In this document: positions 14,628 through 23,795 of the stretch, piece after piece
How the letters are laid out: each line of letters begins with the position of its first letter
How positions within the stretch are numbered: the stretch's first letter is position 1
Assembly (NCBI GenBank): GCA_045649105.1
Contig: JAZRPG010000044.1
Location: 1 to 32,718 of the forward strand
Length of the DNA stretch: 32,718 bases
Direction: 5' to 3'
Source of the DNA: JAZRPG01 sp045649105
Lineage (GTDB): Bacteria > Bacillota > Clostridia > Oscillospirales > JAAYXM01
Notes under the pieces: model-generated
The model's input: the letters and a program-made list of their open reading frames with translations, nothing else
What the model was told of the DNA's origin: nothing
The model's database searches: none
Translations under genes and position numbers: made by a program

Positions 14628-17248
14628 TATTTATGTCCTCCGTCGGTTTTGTCGGTATTTGTCATAAATCCGTATTTAAGCTTAATCCGCTCAATTTTTT
14701 CCGTCATGCCCTCAGAGAGAAGGAGAAGGAAAATAAAGGTTGATGCGGCGTGAAGTGCGTCAAACGGAATCCCCTGCAGGTATGCAAGGATAAACATCTC
14801 AGGCTCGGGATGCGGCTGCCATATTAATACGGACGCGGGGTTCATTATACCGCCGTATATGACAAATGCAGAAAAAGCGCCGAAGAGAGCAAGCGCAAGA
14901 CGCAGTTTTTTAAGGTCATTTTTTCTGAAAAGAAGCCCCGCAAGAAGCCCGATTAAAGAAAGTGCAAGCATCTGCCAGGGGGTCCATGGCCCCTGACCGA
15001 AGAACATGTTTGACACAAATGCCGAAAGTGCGCCGATAAGAAAGCCCGACTCACAGCCCAGCGCCGCTCCTGAAATAATGACAATAGCGCACAGGGGCTT
15101 GAATTGAGGGATTGCAAAAAATGCGGCGCGGCTTGCAACCGCAATCGCGCAGAGTACCGCAATGAGCGTGAGCTCACGCGCACTCGGATGCCGCTTTTCA
15201 AAGCTTATCATAAAGGGAAGCATTATTTCAAATATCAGGAGAAGGCTTATTATATAATACTTTCTGTCGTCTAAAAAGCGTACGCCGACATATACGGTAA
15301 GCGCTGCGGAAATAACGCTGAGCATCAGTGCAAAAACCGTGCGCTTTTCCAAATGACGCTTGTATGTTACATGCTGAGAATCTGCGCCCTTGCGCGGCAG
15401 AATGCAGGCAAAAAATGCACAGATGAAGAAAATTTCAATGAGTTTTATGAAAAAATGCCCGTCGCCCTGAAGCTCGTCATGAAAGATGACGCCTGATACA
15501 AGTGAAAGGAGAAGAAATGTCCATGCGGCAAAAGCCCTGACCGCATTTTTTTTCTTTTCGCGTACCGCTCTTTTTTTCTCGTCCCGAAAAGGTGCGTCAT
15601 ATTCGGGGATGTCGGGTGCGTCAGGGACTTTTCCGCCGAGCGCAAGAATTATATCCTCGGCCGTAACGGCGCGTTTGAGCCTCGCCCGTGCCATGCGGTT
15701 TGCAGCTGTTGTATAGAAGCTCTTTTCCTCAAAGAAACTGCGTGCCGCGCCCGTGCTTACTGCTTTTCCGTCAAAGAACATAGATGCGCGGTCTGCGTGC
15801 TTTGCGCAGAACTCAATATCGTGTGAGACCATCAAAACCGTTGTGCCGCGCGCGGTGAGCTTTTTGAGAATAGCTGCAAGCTCCTCCTTGAAATGGGCGT
15901 CAAGTCCTTTTGTAGGCTCGTCAAGCAGGAGTATTTTCGGAGCTGAAAGAAGAACTTTTGCAAGAGCTACGCGTTCTTTTTCACCGCCTGAAAGGTCGTG
16001 AGGGTGAGAACCAAGCAAGTGCGAGATGCGGCACAGCGCAGAAATTTCCTCAAGCGCGCTTTTTTCTGCGTTCATTTCCTCAAGGTCCTCAAGGACCGTG
16101 TTGCCGACAAAGAGCGATTCGGGATTTTGCGGGAGCATGGCGACAAGGGTATGGTCCGCCTCACTCTGCCCAAGAAGCCTGATTGAGCCGCGCTGAGGTT
16201 TGAGCGTTCCCGAAATGAGCGAAAGCGCCGTGGTTTTTCCCGCACCGTTACCGCCGACGATTGCATGAAGCTCGCCCTGAAAGACATCAAGCGTAAGCCC
16301 GCGTGCAATATCGGGAGCTGTTTTTTCGTATCTGAAATACACGTCAGAAAGCTCTATTGCAGGACCGCCTTCCGGAGTCTTGCACGGCGGAGGAATCAGA
16401 GACGGGTCGGGCGCCTTCTCCTTTGAAATTTCATCAAGCCATCTTCGTCCTTCGCGGACGGTGAGCGGGCATTCAAGAGAGCTTTTTATCGCTGTGTGCA
16501 CGCGAATAGGTGTCGGCATTGCAATAGACATATCGCTTTCGCGCTCGGCCAGTGCGGCTCCGACGGTCCGGGGTGTTCCCAGCGCGGAGATGGCGCCGCT
16601 TTCCATTACAAGCACGCGGTCACAAAGAGGGAATACCTCCTCAAGCCGATGCTCCGTCATAATTACGGTTGTGCCGAGTTCAAGATTTATTTTGCGTACA
16701 GATGAAAGAAAATCCGCCGCGGCAATGGGGTCAAGCTGACTTGTAGGCTCGTCAAGAATAAGCACTTTGGGCTGCATGACCATTACCGAGGCGAGGCACA
16801 GAAGCTGCTTTTGTCCGCCTGAAAGCTCGGAAACGCTTTTGTGAAACCAGCTCTGTATCCCGAAAAAGGAAGCCGTTTCGGCGACGCGTGCGCGGATTTC
16901 CGCTGTCGGCATGCCGAGGTTTTCAAGCCCGAAGGCGAGCTCGTGCCACACCTTGTCGCATACGAGCTGATTGTCGGGGTTCTGAAGTACAAAGCCTATT
17001 TTTTGCGACTGTGTCTTAAAATCAATGTCCGATATACGCGTGCCGTCGAGGAAAATATCACCCGAAAGCTCGCCGTGAGGCGCAAGCGCGGGCTTGAGCA
17101 GACGCAAAAGGGTCGTTTTGCCCGAGCCGGATTTTCCGCACACGGCAAAAAACTCCCCGTCCTGAATCTCAAGTGAGATTCCGTTGACGGCGGGAGCGGA
17201 CCGTGATGGGTATGTAAATGTCAGATTTTCGATTCGGAAATACGCCAT
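14627..17248 (-). CDS. EcfA-EcfA-S fusion: ECF transporter ATPases joined to a substrate component
   Basis: An 873-aa protein joining three parts that are usually separate. First ATPase: Walker A GKSGSGKTT from residue 38, Q-loop NPDNQ, LSGGQ, and LILDEPTSQLD. Second ATPase: GGNGAGKTT from 332, LSGGEKERVALA and LLLDEPTKGLD. A basic linker (~540-570) leads to hydrophobic helices, and from ~691 an S-component-like domain (RELTLIAVLCAIAVASRA, then the G-rich AALGCESGFLIGALSAFVSNMFFGQGPWTP). S components bind the vitamin. The last domain resembles the CblT-type group linked to cobalamin precursors, a link that is inferred. ATG 17248 follows GGAGGATATAAA; it overlaps the ecfT end by 28 nt. An alternative start at 17335 lacks a site. 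Confidence 0.88.
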   Translation of the reverse strand: MAYFRIENLTFTYPSRSAPAVNGISLEIQDGEFFAVCGKSGSGKTTLLRLLKPALAPHGELSGDIFLDGTRISDIDFKTQSQKIGFVLQNPDNQLVCDKVWHELAFGLENLGMPTAEIRARVAETASFFGIQSWFHKSVSELSGGQKQLLCLASVMVMQPKVLILDEPTSQLDPIAAADFLSSVRKINLELGTTVIMTEHRLEEVFPLCDRVLVMESGAISALGTPRTVGAALAERESDMSIAMPTPIRVHTAIKSSLECPLTVREGRRWLDEISKEKAPDPSLIPPPCKTPEGGPAIELSDVYFRYEKTAPDIARGLTLDVFQGELHAIVGGNGAGKTTALSLISGTLKPQRGSIRLLGQSEADHTLVAMLPQNPESLFVGNTVLEDLEEMNAEKSALEEISALCRISHLLGSHPHDLSGGEKERVALAKVLLSAPKILLLDEPTKGLDAHFKEELAAILKKLTARGTTVLMVSHDIEFCAKHADRASMFFDGKAVSTGAARSFFEEKSFYTTAANRMARARLKRAVTAEDIILALGGKVPDAPDIPEYDAPFRDEKKRAVREKKKNAVRAFAAWTFLLLSLVSGVIFHDELQGDGHFFIKLIEIFFICAFFACILPRKGADSQHVTYKRHLEKRTVFALMLSVISAALTVYVGVRFLDDRKYYIISLLLIFEIMLPFMISFEKRHPSARELTLIAVLCAIAVASRAAFFAIPQFKPLCAIVIISGAALGCESGFLIGALSAFVSNMFFGQGPWTPWQMLALSLIGLLAGLLFRKNDLKKLRLALALFGAFSAFVIYGGIMNPASVLIWQPHPEPEMFILAYLQGIPFDALHAASTFIFLLLLSEGMTEKIERIKLKYGFMTNTDKTDGGHK

Positions 17249-18111
17249 TTTATATCCTCCGTGATTTCGATTATCATTGGAAGCAGACATAGAAAAAAGT
17301 ACGCAGCATATGTCAGCACTGCATACGGAGTGCACGATATGACGGTAATCTTCGGAAAGTAGCTGAAATGGATGCTGTTTAGAATTATACCTGCAAGGAG
17401 CGAGAAAGAAAAAGCAAAAATTGCAATGAGCGTGTATATGTCGCGCCGTGAAATGCTGTATACGGAAAACGCGGTCCGTCCGCGAAGACCGTAACCGCGG
17501 CTTCTCATGCTGTCGGCGGTATCGATTGAGTTTTCAAAAGACCATGTTACGATAGAGGAGAGAATTGATATTCCGTGTTTTATGCGCTGCTTTACAGAGC
17601 CTGCAGAAACGCCGAGCCCAATCCGCGTGCGCGCGGCAGACACCTCTTTTGTGTGCGATAAGAGCCGCGGCACAAAGCGCATCGTCATCGACAGAACAAG
17701 TGACAGTGACGGGATTATCCTTGAAAAGAGGTACATAAATTTATCAGCTGTCATGATTTCCGAAAAACAGGAGAACCAGAGCAGAACACAGCCAATGACG
17801 CCTGCCGCTGCCCCTCCGAATATAATCGACTCAAGCGTAAGCGGATTTCCGCTCGGGAAATATGCAAGTATAGTTGCGCCTTCATGGTTAAAGAGCGGAT
17901 TTAAAACGGACGCTGTGAGCATAACGGGAAGAAGCGCGAGAAAAAAGCCGCGCAGCGCCTTTACACCCCGGAGGCGGATACAATATGAAAGTGAACAGAT
18001 AAGCGATATAAAAATGCATACGGGATTCATTAGGAACATGGAAAACAGAAGCACGGCGGAAAAATAAAGAAAGTTTACTGCCGGGTGGAATCGTGAGAAC
18101 TCGTTTTTCAT
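17221..18111 (-). CDS. ECF transporter transmembrane component (EcfT/CbiQ family)
   Basis: A 296-aa membrane protein that links the ATPases to the substrate component in energy-coupling-factor importers. It has five to six hydrophobic segments: early FLYFSAVLLFSMFLMNPVCIF, a middle pair near 90-125, and two at the C-terminus. The two short Arg-containing coupling motifs of the family are visible, AARTRIG and SMRSRGYGLRGR. ATG 18111 is chosen because GGCGGAG lies just upstream and it starts one base after the stop of the DUF4430 gene; the longer reading would run into that gene. The end overlaps the ECF fusion gene by 28 nt, so tight coupling is likely. Confidence 0.88.
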   Translation of the reverse strand: MKNEFSRFHPAVNFLYFSAVLLFSMFLMNPVCIFISLICSLSYCIRLRGVKALRGFFLALLPVMLTASVLNPLFNHEGATILAYFPSGNPLTLESIIFGGAAAGVIGCVLLWFSCFSEIMTADKFMYLFSRIIPSLSLVLSMTMRFVPRLLSHTKEVSAARTRIGLGVSAGSVKQRIKHGISILSSIVTWSFENSIDTADSMRSRGYGLRGRTAFSVYSISRRDIYTLIAIFAFSFSLLAGIILNSIHFSYFPKITVISCTPYAVLTYAAYFFLCLLPMIIEITEDIKWRISESKI

Positions 18112-18112
18112 G

Positions 18113-18841
18113 TTACTCCGCCCCCAAGACATATCCGCCGACATCGCGGCCTAAATCGCAGCTGTAAACCCAGAGGACGGAATCGCCGTCTTTGAGTTTT
18201 AAGGTGCTTGAGCCCTGACCGAAGAACTCTCCGTTTATGGAGAAAAGCCAGCCGGACAGCTCGCCGCAATCAAATTCATAAAGATTGTTTATACCCTCGA
18301 TATATGCCGAGTTATACATGGGAGTGTTTTCGAATTCAAGGTGAATCCTGCGCTTTTTAAGCTCGCGCAAAAGTACATCAAATACTGTGTCGCCGTCCTC
18401 CAGCATCACCTTGCATTCAGGCAAAATTATGCCGTCCTCGGGAAGGAGCGCGAGAGTCTCGGGGGAGGGCTTGTGCTTGCTTTTAAATATCGAGTCGCAG
18501 CGCACGGAAAGTGTACAGCTTGGTCCGCTGTAATCTTCTTCGGGGGCTTCTTTTTCCTCCGCAACGGCAGGGGATGCCTTTTGCGGCTGATTCTTGTTTT
18601 CTGTTTTATCTTCGTTTTCCGCGCTTGTTGGCTCCGCGGTTTTTTTCGGTGCCGTTACAGGGGCATCTTCAGGCGTTTTTTCTTTTGCAGTATCAATCGT
18701 CAAAGGCTCTGCCGGATTTCCCTCTGCCTGCGGTCCGTCGGCGGGAACCGGTGCCGGAGCGGAGGGCAAAATAAATGCAAACAGTAAAACGGCACAGCAG
18801 ATGATTGCAAGAGCCGTAATTATGATATATTTCGTCTTCAA
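18113..18841 (-). CDS. Secreted DUF4430 (transcobalamin-like) protein
   Basis: A 242-aa exported protein. An N-terminal hydrophobic segment (IIITALAIICCAVLLFAFIL) anchors or directs it outside. A Pro/Ala/Glu/Lys-rich linker covers ~residues 30-105, as in wall-spanning tethers. The C-terminal domain has CTLSVRCDSI, DGDTVFDVLL, LSGWLFSINGEF and VLWVYSCDLGRDVGG; this is the DUF4430 pattern, a fold related to the C-terminal domain of transcobalamin and intrinsic factor. TTG 18841 is preferred: AGAGGTGAT lies about 8 nt before it, whereas GTG 18850 overlaps that site. As first gene of an ECF operon, it probably captures the vitamin or a related ligand at the surface. No cobalamin riboswitch was seen upstream. 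Confidence 0.85.
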   Translation of the reverse strand: MKTKYIIITALAIICCAVLLFAFILPSAPAPVPADGPQAEGNPAEPLTIDTAKEKTPEDAPVTAPKKTAEPTSAENEDKTENKNQPQKASPAVAEEKEAPEEDYSGPSCTLSVRCDSIFKSKHKPSPETLALLPEDGIILPECKVMLEDGDTVFDVLLRELKKRRIHLEFENTPMYNSAYIEGINNLYEFDCGELSGWLFSINGEFFGQGSSTLKLKDGDSVLWVYSCDLGRDVGGYVLGAE

Positions 18842-18903
18842 AGGTATCACCTCTGTAAATAATTATCGAAAAAGTGCATTTTTAAGGCCTTTACTGACTA
18901 CAT

Positions 18904-18932
18904 ATTTTATCATACAGACAGCCAAAAAGCAA
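18904..18932 (-). promoter_or_regulatory. Promoter of the DUF4430-ECF-ABC operon
   Basis: On the minus strand TTGCTT (18932-18927), 17 nt, TAAAAT (18909-18904), with TG one base before the -10. The leader of about 55 nt is too short for a B12 riboswitch. Confidence 0.6.
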
Positions 18933-18954
18933 ATCTTGAGAGAGCTTGTATATC

Positions 18955-18985
18955 AAAAAATTCCTGCGCCGGATAAGGGCAGGAA
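18955..18985 (-). terminator. Second terminator downstream of tRNA-Ala
   Basis: On the minus strand, stem TTCCTGC / GCAGGAA (18985-18979 and 18967-18961) is followed by TTTTTT (18960-18955), a classic intrinsic terminator. It lies between the tRNA and the promoter of the ECF operon and so shields that operon from tRNA transcripts. Confidence 0.75.
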
Positions 18986-19025
18986 CTGTTTTCAGGTAAT
19001 ATTGAAGAGTGAATAGGCAATAAGT

Positions 19026-19056
19026 AAAATCCGCACACAAAAAGTGTGCGGATTTT
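19026..19056 (-). terminator. Hairpin directly behind tRNA-Ala
   Basis: A 13-bp perfect stem (AAAATCCGCACAC / GTGTGCGGATTTT) with a 5-A loop immediately after the tRNA CCA end. It is a near twin of the hairpin at 2490-2519. Confidence 0.75.
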
Positions 19057-19131
19057 GGTGGAGACGAAGAGGATCGAACTCTCGACCTTACGGATGCGAA
19101 CCGTACGCTCTCCCAGCTGAGCTACGCCCCC
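19056..19131 (-). tRNA. tRNA-Ala (anticodon CGC)
   Basis: A 76-nt tRNA on the minus strand with encoded CCA (19058-19056). The D-arm TAGCTCAGCTGGGAGAGC, the anticodon arm TACGG-TTCGCAT-CCGTA and T-loop TTCGATC all fold. The anticodon CGC (19098-19096) reads GCG codons for alanine, and acceptor pair G3-U70, the alanine identity mark, is present. It is a single gene followed by two terminators. Confidence 0.95.
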
Positions 19132-19152
19132 ACACAGCTTATATTGTTCTGT

Positions 19153-19181
19153 ATTATACCAAATCATTTTAAAAAAGTAAA
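19153..19181 (-). promoter_or_regulatory. Promoter of tRNA-Ala
   Basis: On the minus strand TTTACT (19181-19176), 17 nt, then an extended -10 TGGTATAAT ending at 19153. It lies about 22 nt before the mature tRNA 5' end. Confidence 0.75.
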
Positions 19182-19211
19182 GACTAAACTGTCGGAAATT
19201 AAAATTATTTC

Positions 19212-19240
19212 TTGCAAAATCAAGCAAAAATTGATAAAAT
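19212..19240 (+). promoter_or_regulatory. Promoter of smc and the housekeeping run
   Basis: TTGCAA, 17 nt, TAAAAT; a second TATAAT-like box (TATAATAG) overlaps directly after it. Transcription would start just before the strong AAGGAGG of smc. Confidence 0.55.
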
Positions 19241-19278
19241 ATAATAGTATGACTATGCTAAATAAGGAGGTGGCCTGT

Positions 19279-22200
19279 TTGCGTCTTAAAAGCCTGGAGC
19301 TTCAGGGGTTTAAGTCCTTTCCCGACAAAACGGTAATATCATTTGATGACGGTATTACGGCAATAGTCGGCCCGAACGGAAGCGGAAAATCGAATATTTC
19401 CGACGGTGTGCGTTGGGTTTTGGGTGAGCAGTCCACAAAAACTCTCCGAGGAAGTAAGATGGAGGATGTCATCTTCAGCGGGACGCAGAAGCGCGGTGCC
19501 GTAGGGTTTGCGGAGGTATCGCTTACGATAGACAACTCTGACGGGAGCCTGCCGTGCGAATACAACGAGGTCACCGTAACGAGACGGCTGTATCGCTCGG
19601 GCGAGAGCGAGTATTATATAAACAGAAGCGCCGTGCGCCTGCGCGATATAAACGAGATGTTTATGGATACGGGACTCGGGCGCGACGGATATTCCATAAT
19701 AGGCCAGGGCAGGATTGACGAGATACTGTCTGCAAAGAGCGGGGACAGGCGCGAGATATTTGAGGAAGCGTCGGGAATATCAAAATTCCGCCACAGAAAG
19801 GACGAGTCGGAGCGCAAGCTCGCCTCGACTGAAGAAAATCTTGTGCGCCTGCGGGACATACTCTCGGAAATAGAGGCTCAGGTCGGCCCGCTTCGTGCGC
19901 AGGCTGAAAAAGCGCGAGAATACATAAAAATTTATGATGAGCTTCGCGGTCTTGAGATAAGCGTATGGCTTGAGAATCTTTCCCGCGCGAAGGAGAACGC
20001 GCAGAAATATATAAATGATTATGAAATAGCCTGCAGTCAGTTCGATTCCGCCCGCGCATCGGTCGACTCGCTTTATGCAGAGGTCGAACGGCTGACGGGA
20101 GAAATGCACAAAAAGGATGCAGAGGCAGAAACCGTGCGTGAGACTCAGCGTGAGTTTGAGCGCCGTGAGCGCGAATGCGGGACTGAAATTTCCGCGCTTG
20201 AGTCGACTGTAGGGAACAACCTGCATAATATAGAGCGCATCCGCGCAGAGCTCAATGATGAGACCGGGCGCGCGGGTGAACTTTCCGCGCAGATTGATGA
20301 GCGTACAAGGCGGATAGAGGAGCTTACGAAAGCGGCAGACTTGTGCGGGGCTGAGATAGAAAAACTGCGTGAGCAGGCGCTTGTCGCGTCCTCAAGCAGC
20401 AACGATGCAGAGTCGCACCTTGACGAGCTCAGAGTGCGTGAGCGCATGTGCGAGGACGATATAAGCCGCGCAAAAATAAAGCTTGCGGCGGCAGAGACGG
20501 CACTTGAAAGCTTCACCTCCAGAAAAAATGATATAGAGGCGGAGATTTCCGCGCGAAAGGAAGAGCTTTCGCTATCACGCGGGAAATACGCGGAGATAAA
20601 GCGCGCATACGACGAGGCAAAAGAAAAAAGCGACAGCATAGGCAACATGCTCGGCGGCTTTGAACTGAAGCAGAAAACGCGCGGAGAGCGGTTTGAAAAG
20701 CTCAAGGAATCGGCAGAGAAGCTTGGCCTTACCATAGAATCATACGATAATAAGCTCCGCATATTGACGGAGATGGAGCGCGATTTTCACGGATATTCAA
20801 ATGCGGTCAAGTCCGTCATGCGCGCAGGCGAGGAGAAAAAGCTCGGCGGTGTGCTCGGTACGGTGTCACAGCTTGTCCGCGTAGAGAACAGGTACACCAT
20901 TGCGATAGAGACGATACTGGGCGCCGCGCTCCAGAATGTTGTTGTAGAGGACGAGCGCAGTGCAAAGGATGCGATAGCGTATCTTAAGAGCACTGACGGA
21001 GGCCGCGCGACATTTCTGCCGCTTACGACGGTAAAGGGGAGCGAGCTTGACAAGCCGGGGCTTGAAAACAACGCCGGGTTTGTCGGCATAGCGAGCCGCC
21101 TCTGCGGATATGACGAGAAATATTCAGGCGTGTTTAAAAGCCTTCTCGGAAGAATAGCAGTCTGCGACAACATAAACAGCGCATCAGCAATGGCGAAGAA
21201 GTACGGCTACAGTTTCCGTATAGTAACGCTTGACGGACAGGTGATAAATGCAGGCGGCTCATACACGGGCGGAAGCGTAGGTAAAAATTCGGGAATACTC
21301 AGCCGCGCAAATGAGATAAAGCGTCTTGAAAATGAGCTTTCCGCAATGCATACAAAGAAGGAAAAGGCGGACGCTGAGCGAGTGGAGGCAGAGCGCGAAT
21401 ACAACGCGCTCGTATATGAGATAGAGCTCTGCCGCGCAGATAAGCGCGCGGCAGATGATATCGTCCTTAAGACAGAAACCGAAATCGGACATTATAAAAC
21501 GCTGCACGCGGGTCTTAACGAGCGGATAGATTCACTTGACGAGGAACTTACCGCACTTACTGCAAGAAGCAGTGCACAGATTCGCGAAAAGGGTGAGCTT
21601 GAGGCTGAGATAAAGAAGGCGGAGGCCGCGCTTTGCGACTTGAAGGCGCGCGAGGCAGAGCTTATTTCAAGCAATTCCGAGCTTGCGGCGAGAAGGACGG
21701 AGATTTCCGAGAAAATGTCCGCTCTGCAGACGGAGCTTGCGGCAAATCGTGCAGAATGTGCAGAGACCGAGAAATCCCGCGAGGAGATAATAAAAATATC
21801 GCAGGCGATGGCGGGTGACCGTGAGCAGAAGCTGCGCGTGATAGACGAGTACACCGCGAAAAACGAGGAGCTCGGCCGCGAGATTGAGGAAAAACGGCGC
21901 GTCTGTGAAGATATACGCCGCGATATGGCAGAGGTTGAGAAAAAGCTTTCCGATATCTCAAAGTCGCGTCTTGAGCTTGAGGCGGAGCGCAACCGCAAGG
22001 ACAAGGAGAGCAAAGAGAAAAATGACGATATACTGAACCTTGAGCGCGAGCGGGCACGCCTTGAAATGAAGAAGGAGAGCGCCGCGCAGGAGGAGCAGCA
22101 GATAACGGAGAAATTGTGGGATACGTATGAGCTGACCCTCGGCACGGCGGAAAAATATGTTGTGCCGCTGCAGTCGATGAGCGCGGCAACAAAGCGCGTT

Positions 22201-22854
22201 TCGGAGCTCAGGAGCGCCGTGCGGAAACTCGGAGATGTCAATGTCGGCGCGATTGAGGAGTACGAAAAGGTGTCTGAGCGCTATGAGTTCATGACGAAGC
22301 AGTGCGACGACCTTGAGCGCGCGAAGGTTGAGCTTGTTAAAATGATTTCCGACATAACCGCGGAGATGCAGAAGATATTTGCAGAGCAGTTCAAGGTTAT
22401 AAACGAGAACTTCGGCTCGACATTCTCGGAGATATTCGGTGGCGGAAACGCTGAGCTTGTCCTGGAGGATGAGAGCGACATTTTAAACTGCGGAATAGAG
22501 ATACGCGTCCAGCCGCCCGGAAAAACGCTTAAGACGATAACGCTGCTTTCAGGCGGCGAACGTGCATTTGTTGCAATCGCGCTGTATTTTGCGATAATGA
22601 AGGTAAGGCCGACGCCGTTCTGCGTGCTCGATGAAATTGAGGCAGCGCTTGATGATGTAAATGTTGCGCGCTATGCTGACTATTTGCGACGCCTTTCGCA
22701 AACGACGCAGTTTATAGTAATAACACACCGCCGCGGAACAATGGAAGAGGCGGATATGCTCTATGGCGTCACAATGCAGGAAAAAGGCGTTTCAAAAATG
22801 CTTGCAATAAGCATTTCTGAGGTCGAGCGTGAATTAGGCGTCAAGCTGACATAA
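19279..22854 (+). CDS. smc: Chromosome partition/condensin protein SMC
   Basis: A 1191-aa condensin subunit that organises and segregates the chromosome together with ScpA/ScpB (not in the window). Walker A GPNGSGKSN begins at residue 31, two very long Glu/Lys/Arg-rich coiled coils (about 165-500 and 680-1020) flank a hinge (about 522-675, starting LGGVLGTVSQLV, with GGSYTGGS), and the C-terminal head has LSGGE at 1090 and Walker B CVLDEIEAALDD from 1115. TTG 19279 is chosen: AAGGAGG (19264-19270) lies 8 nt before it and the protein then starts MRLKSLELQGFKSF, as is usual for SMC. The ATG at 19252 has no site. It heads a dense run ending at leuS, with ftsY directly behind as in many Firmicutes. 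Confidence 0.97.
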   Translation: MRLKSLELQGFKSFPDKTVISFDDGITAIVGPNGSGKSNISDGVRWVLGEQSTKTLRGSKMEDVIFSGTQKRGAVGFAEVSLTIDNSDGSLPCEYNEVTVTRRLYRSGESEYYINRSAVRLRDINEMFMDTGLGRDGYSIIGQGRIDEILSAKSGDRREIFEEASGISKFRHRKDESERKLASTEENLVRLRDILSEIEAQVGPLRAQAEKAREYIKIYDELRGLEISVWLENLSRAKENAQKYINDYEIACSQFDSARASVDSLYAEVERLTGEMHKKDAEAETVRETQREFERRERECGTEISALESTVGNNLHNIERIRAELNDETGRAGELSAQIDERTRRIEELTKAADLCGAEIEKLREQALVASSSSNDAESHLDELRVRERMCEDDISRAKIKLAAAETALESFTSRKNDIEAEISARKEELSLSRGKYAEIKRAYDEAKEKSDSIGNMLGGFELKQKTRGERFEKLKESAEKLGLTIESYDNKLRILTEMERDFHGYSNAVKSVMRAGEEKKLGGVLGTVSQLVRVENRYTIAIETILGAALQNVVVEDERSAKDAIAYLKSTDGGRATFLPLTTVKGSELDKPGLENNAGFVGIASRLCGYDEKYSGVFKSLLGRIAVCDNINSASAMAKKYGYSFRIVTLDGQVINAGGSYTGGSVGKNSGILSRANEIKRLENELSAMHTKKEKADAERVEAEREYNALVYEIELCRADKRAADDIVLKTETEIGHYKTLHAGLNERIDSLDEELTALTARSSAQIREKGELEAEIKKAEAALCDLKAREAELISSNSELAARRTEISEKMSALQTELAANRAECAETEKSREEIIKISQAMAGDREQKLRVIDEYTAKNEELGREIEEKRRVCEDIRRDMAEVEKKLSDISKSRLELEAERNRKDKESKEKNDDILNLERERARLEMKKESAAQEEQQITEKLWDTYELTLGTAEKYVVPLQSMSAATKRVSELRSAVRKLGDVNVGAIEEYEKVSERYEFMTKQCDDLERAKVELVKMISDITAEMQKIFAEQFKVINENFGSTFSEIFGGGNAELVLEDESDILNCGIEIRVQPPGKTLKTITLLSGGERAFVAIALYFAIMKVRPTPFCVLDEIEAALDDVNVARYADYLRRLSQTTQFIVITHRRGTMEEADMLYGVTMQEKGVSKMLAISISEVERELGVKLT

Positions 22855-22878
22855 ATGTAATTAATGAGGTTCTGAAAT

Positions 22879-23784
22879 ATGGGTTTTTTTGATAAAATAC
22901 GCGCAGGGCTTACAAAAACGCGTGAGTCGATAGGCGGGCACATAGCAAGCGTCCTCCATACTTTTTCCTCAAACCGCGAGGAGATGTTTGAGGAGCTTGA
23001 GGAAACGCTTATAACAGCAGACCTCGGGGTCAGCACTTCGCTTAAGATTACCGAGCTTCTGCGCACGCGCACAAAGGAAAAAAAGCTCCGCACCCCTGAG
23101 GAAATCCTTGCTGAGCTTAAAGCGATAATTCTTGAAATTCTGGAGAAAAACAAGGATAATGCAGACGAGAGTAAGCAGCGCGTAATACTCATTACAGGTG
23201 TAAACGGCGTCGGAAAGACAACATCAATAGGAAAGCTCAGCTCAGGCTTTAAGCGCGACGGGAAAAAAGTAATTCTCGCCGCGGGCGATACCTTCCGCGC
23301 AGCAGCGGGGGAGCAGCTTGAAATATGGGCACAGCGCGCAGGCGTTGATATAGTCCGCCACGGCGAGGGTGCAGACCCTGCGGCGGTTATATTCGATGCG
23401 GCAAATGCCGCCCGCGCTAGAAATGCGGATGTTCTCATATGCGACACTGCGGGAAGGCTTCACAACAACCAAAATCTTATGAACGAGCTTTCAAAGATAA
23501 GGCGCGTGCTCGAACGCGAGCTTCCCGCTGCAATACTTGACTCATATCTTGTGCTTGACGCCACCACGGGGCAGAATGCACTTGTGCAGGCAAAGCAGTT
23601 TAACGAGGCGACAACGCTTACGGGGATTATCCTTACAAAGCTCGACGGTACGGCGAAGGGCGGCATTGTAATATCCATTGCAGACGAGCTGTCGCTTCCG
23701 ATAAAGTATGTAGGTGTCGGTGAGCAGATTGACGATTTGATGGAGTTTGATGCGCATTCATTTGTTGATGCGCTGTTTGAATAA
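22879..23784 (+). CDS. ftsY: Signal recognition particle receptor FtsY
   Basis: A 301-aa SRP GTPase that docks ribosome-SRP complexes to the membrane. The N domain (1-~100) is helical and charged. The G domain has GVNGVGKTT at 107-115, DTFRAAAGEQL (typical insertion-box region), DTAGR at 189-193, TKLDGTAKGG from 253, and the closing GVGEQIDDLMEFD. It lacks the long acidic A domain of the E. coli protein, as in Gram-positives. GAGGT precedes the ATG. It follows smc by 24 nt and precedes rdgB by 11 nt. Confidence 0.97.
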   Translation: MGFFDKIRAGLTKTRESIGGHIASVLHTFSSNREEMFEELEETLITADLGVSTSLKITELLRTRTKEKKLRTPEEILAELKAIILEILEKNKDNADESKQRVILITGVNGVGKTTSIGKLSSGFKRDGKKVILAAGDTFRAAAGEQLEIWAQRAGVDIVRHGEGADPAAVIFDAANAARARNADVLICDTAGRLHNNQNLMNELSKIRRVLERELPAAILDSYLVLDATTGQNALVQAKQFNEATTLTGIILTKLDGTAKGGIVISIADELSLPIKYVGVGEQIDDLMEFDAHSFVDALFE

Positions 23785-23795
23785 GAGGATATATT

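Noticed and set aside
18842..18903. Possible cobalamin riboswitch before the DUF4430 gene
   Set aside because: The leader from the predicted promoter is only about 55 nt and lacks the conserved B12-box; too short for this RNA.
18910..19227. A 105-codon minus-strand frame containing GGVAQLGERTVRIRKVESS
   Set aside because: It is a translation through the tRNA-Ala gene, a well-known false protein; the tRNA folds fully and is flanked by terminators.
21492..22241. Serine-rich 249-codon frame opposite smc, and similar ones opposite ftsY (22761-23447) and the LCP gene (25576-26298)
   Set aside because: They mirror strong codon bias on the other strand, lack ribosome sites and have low-complexity products.
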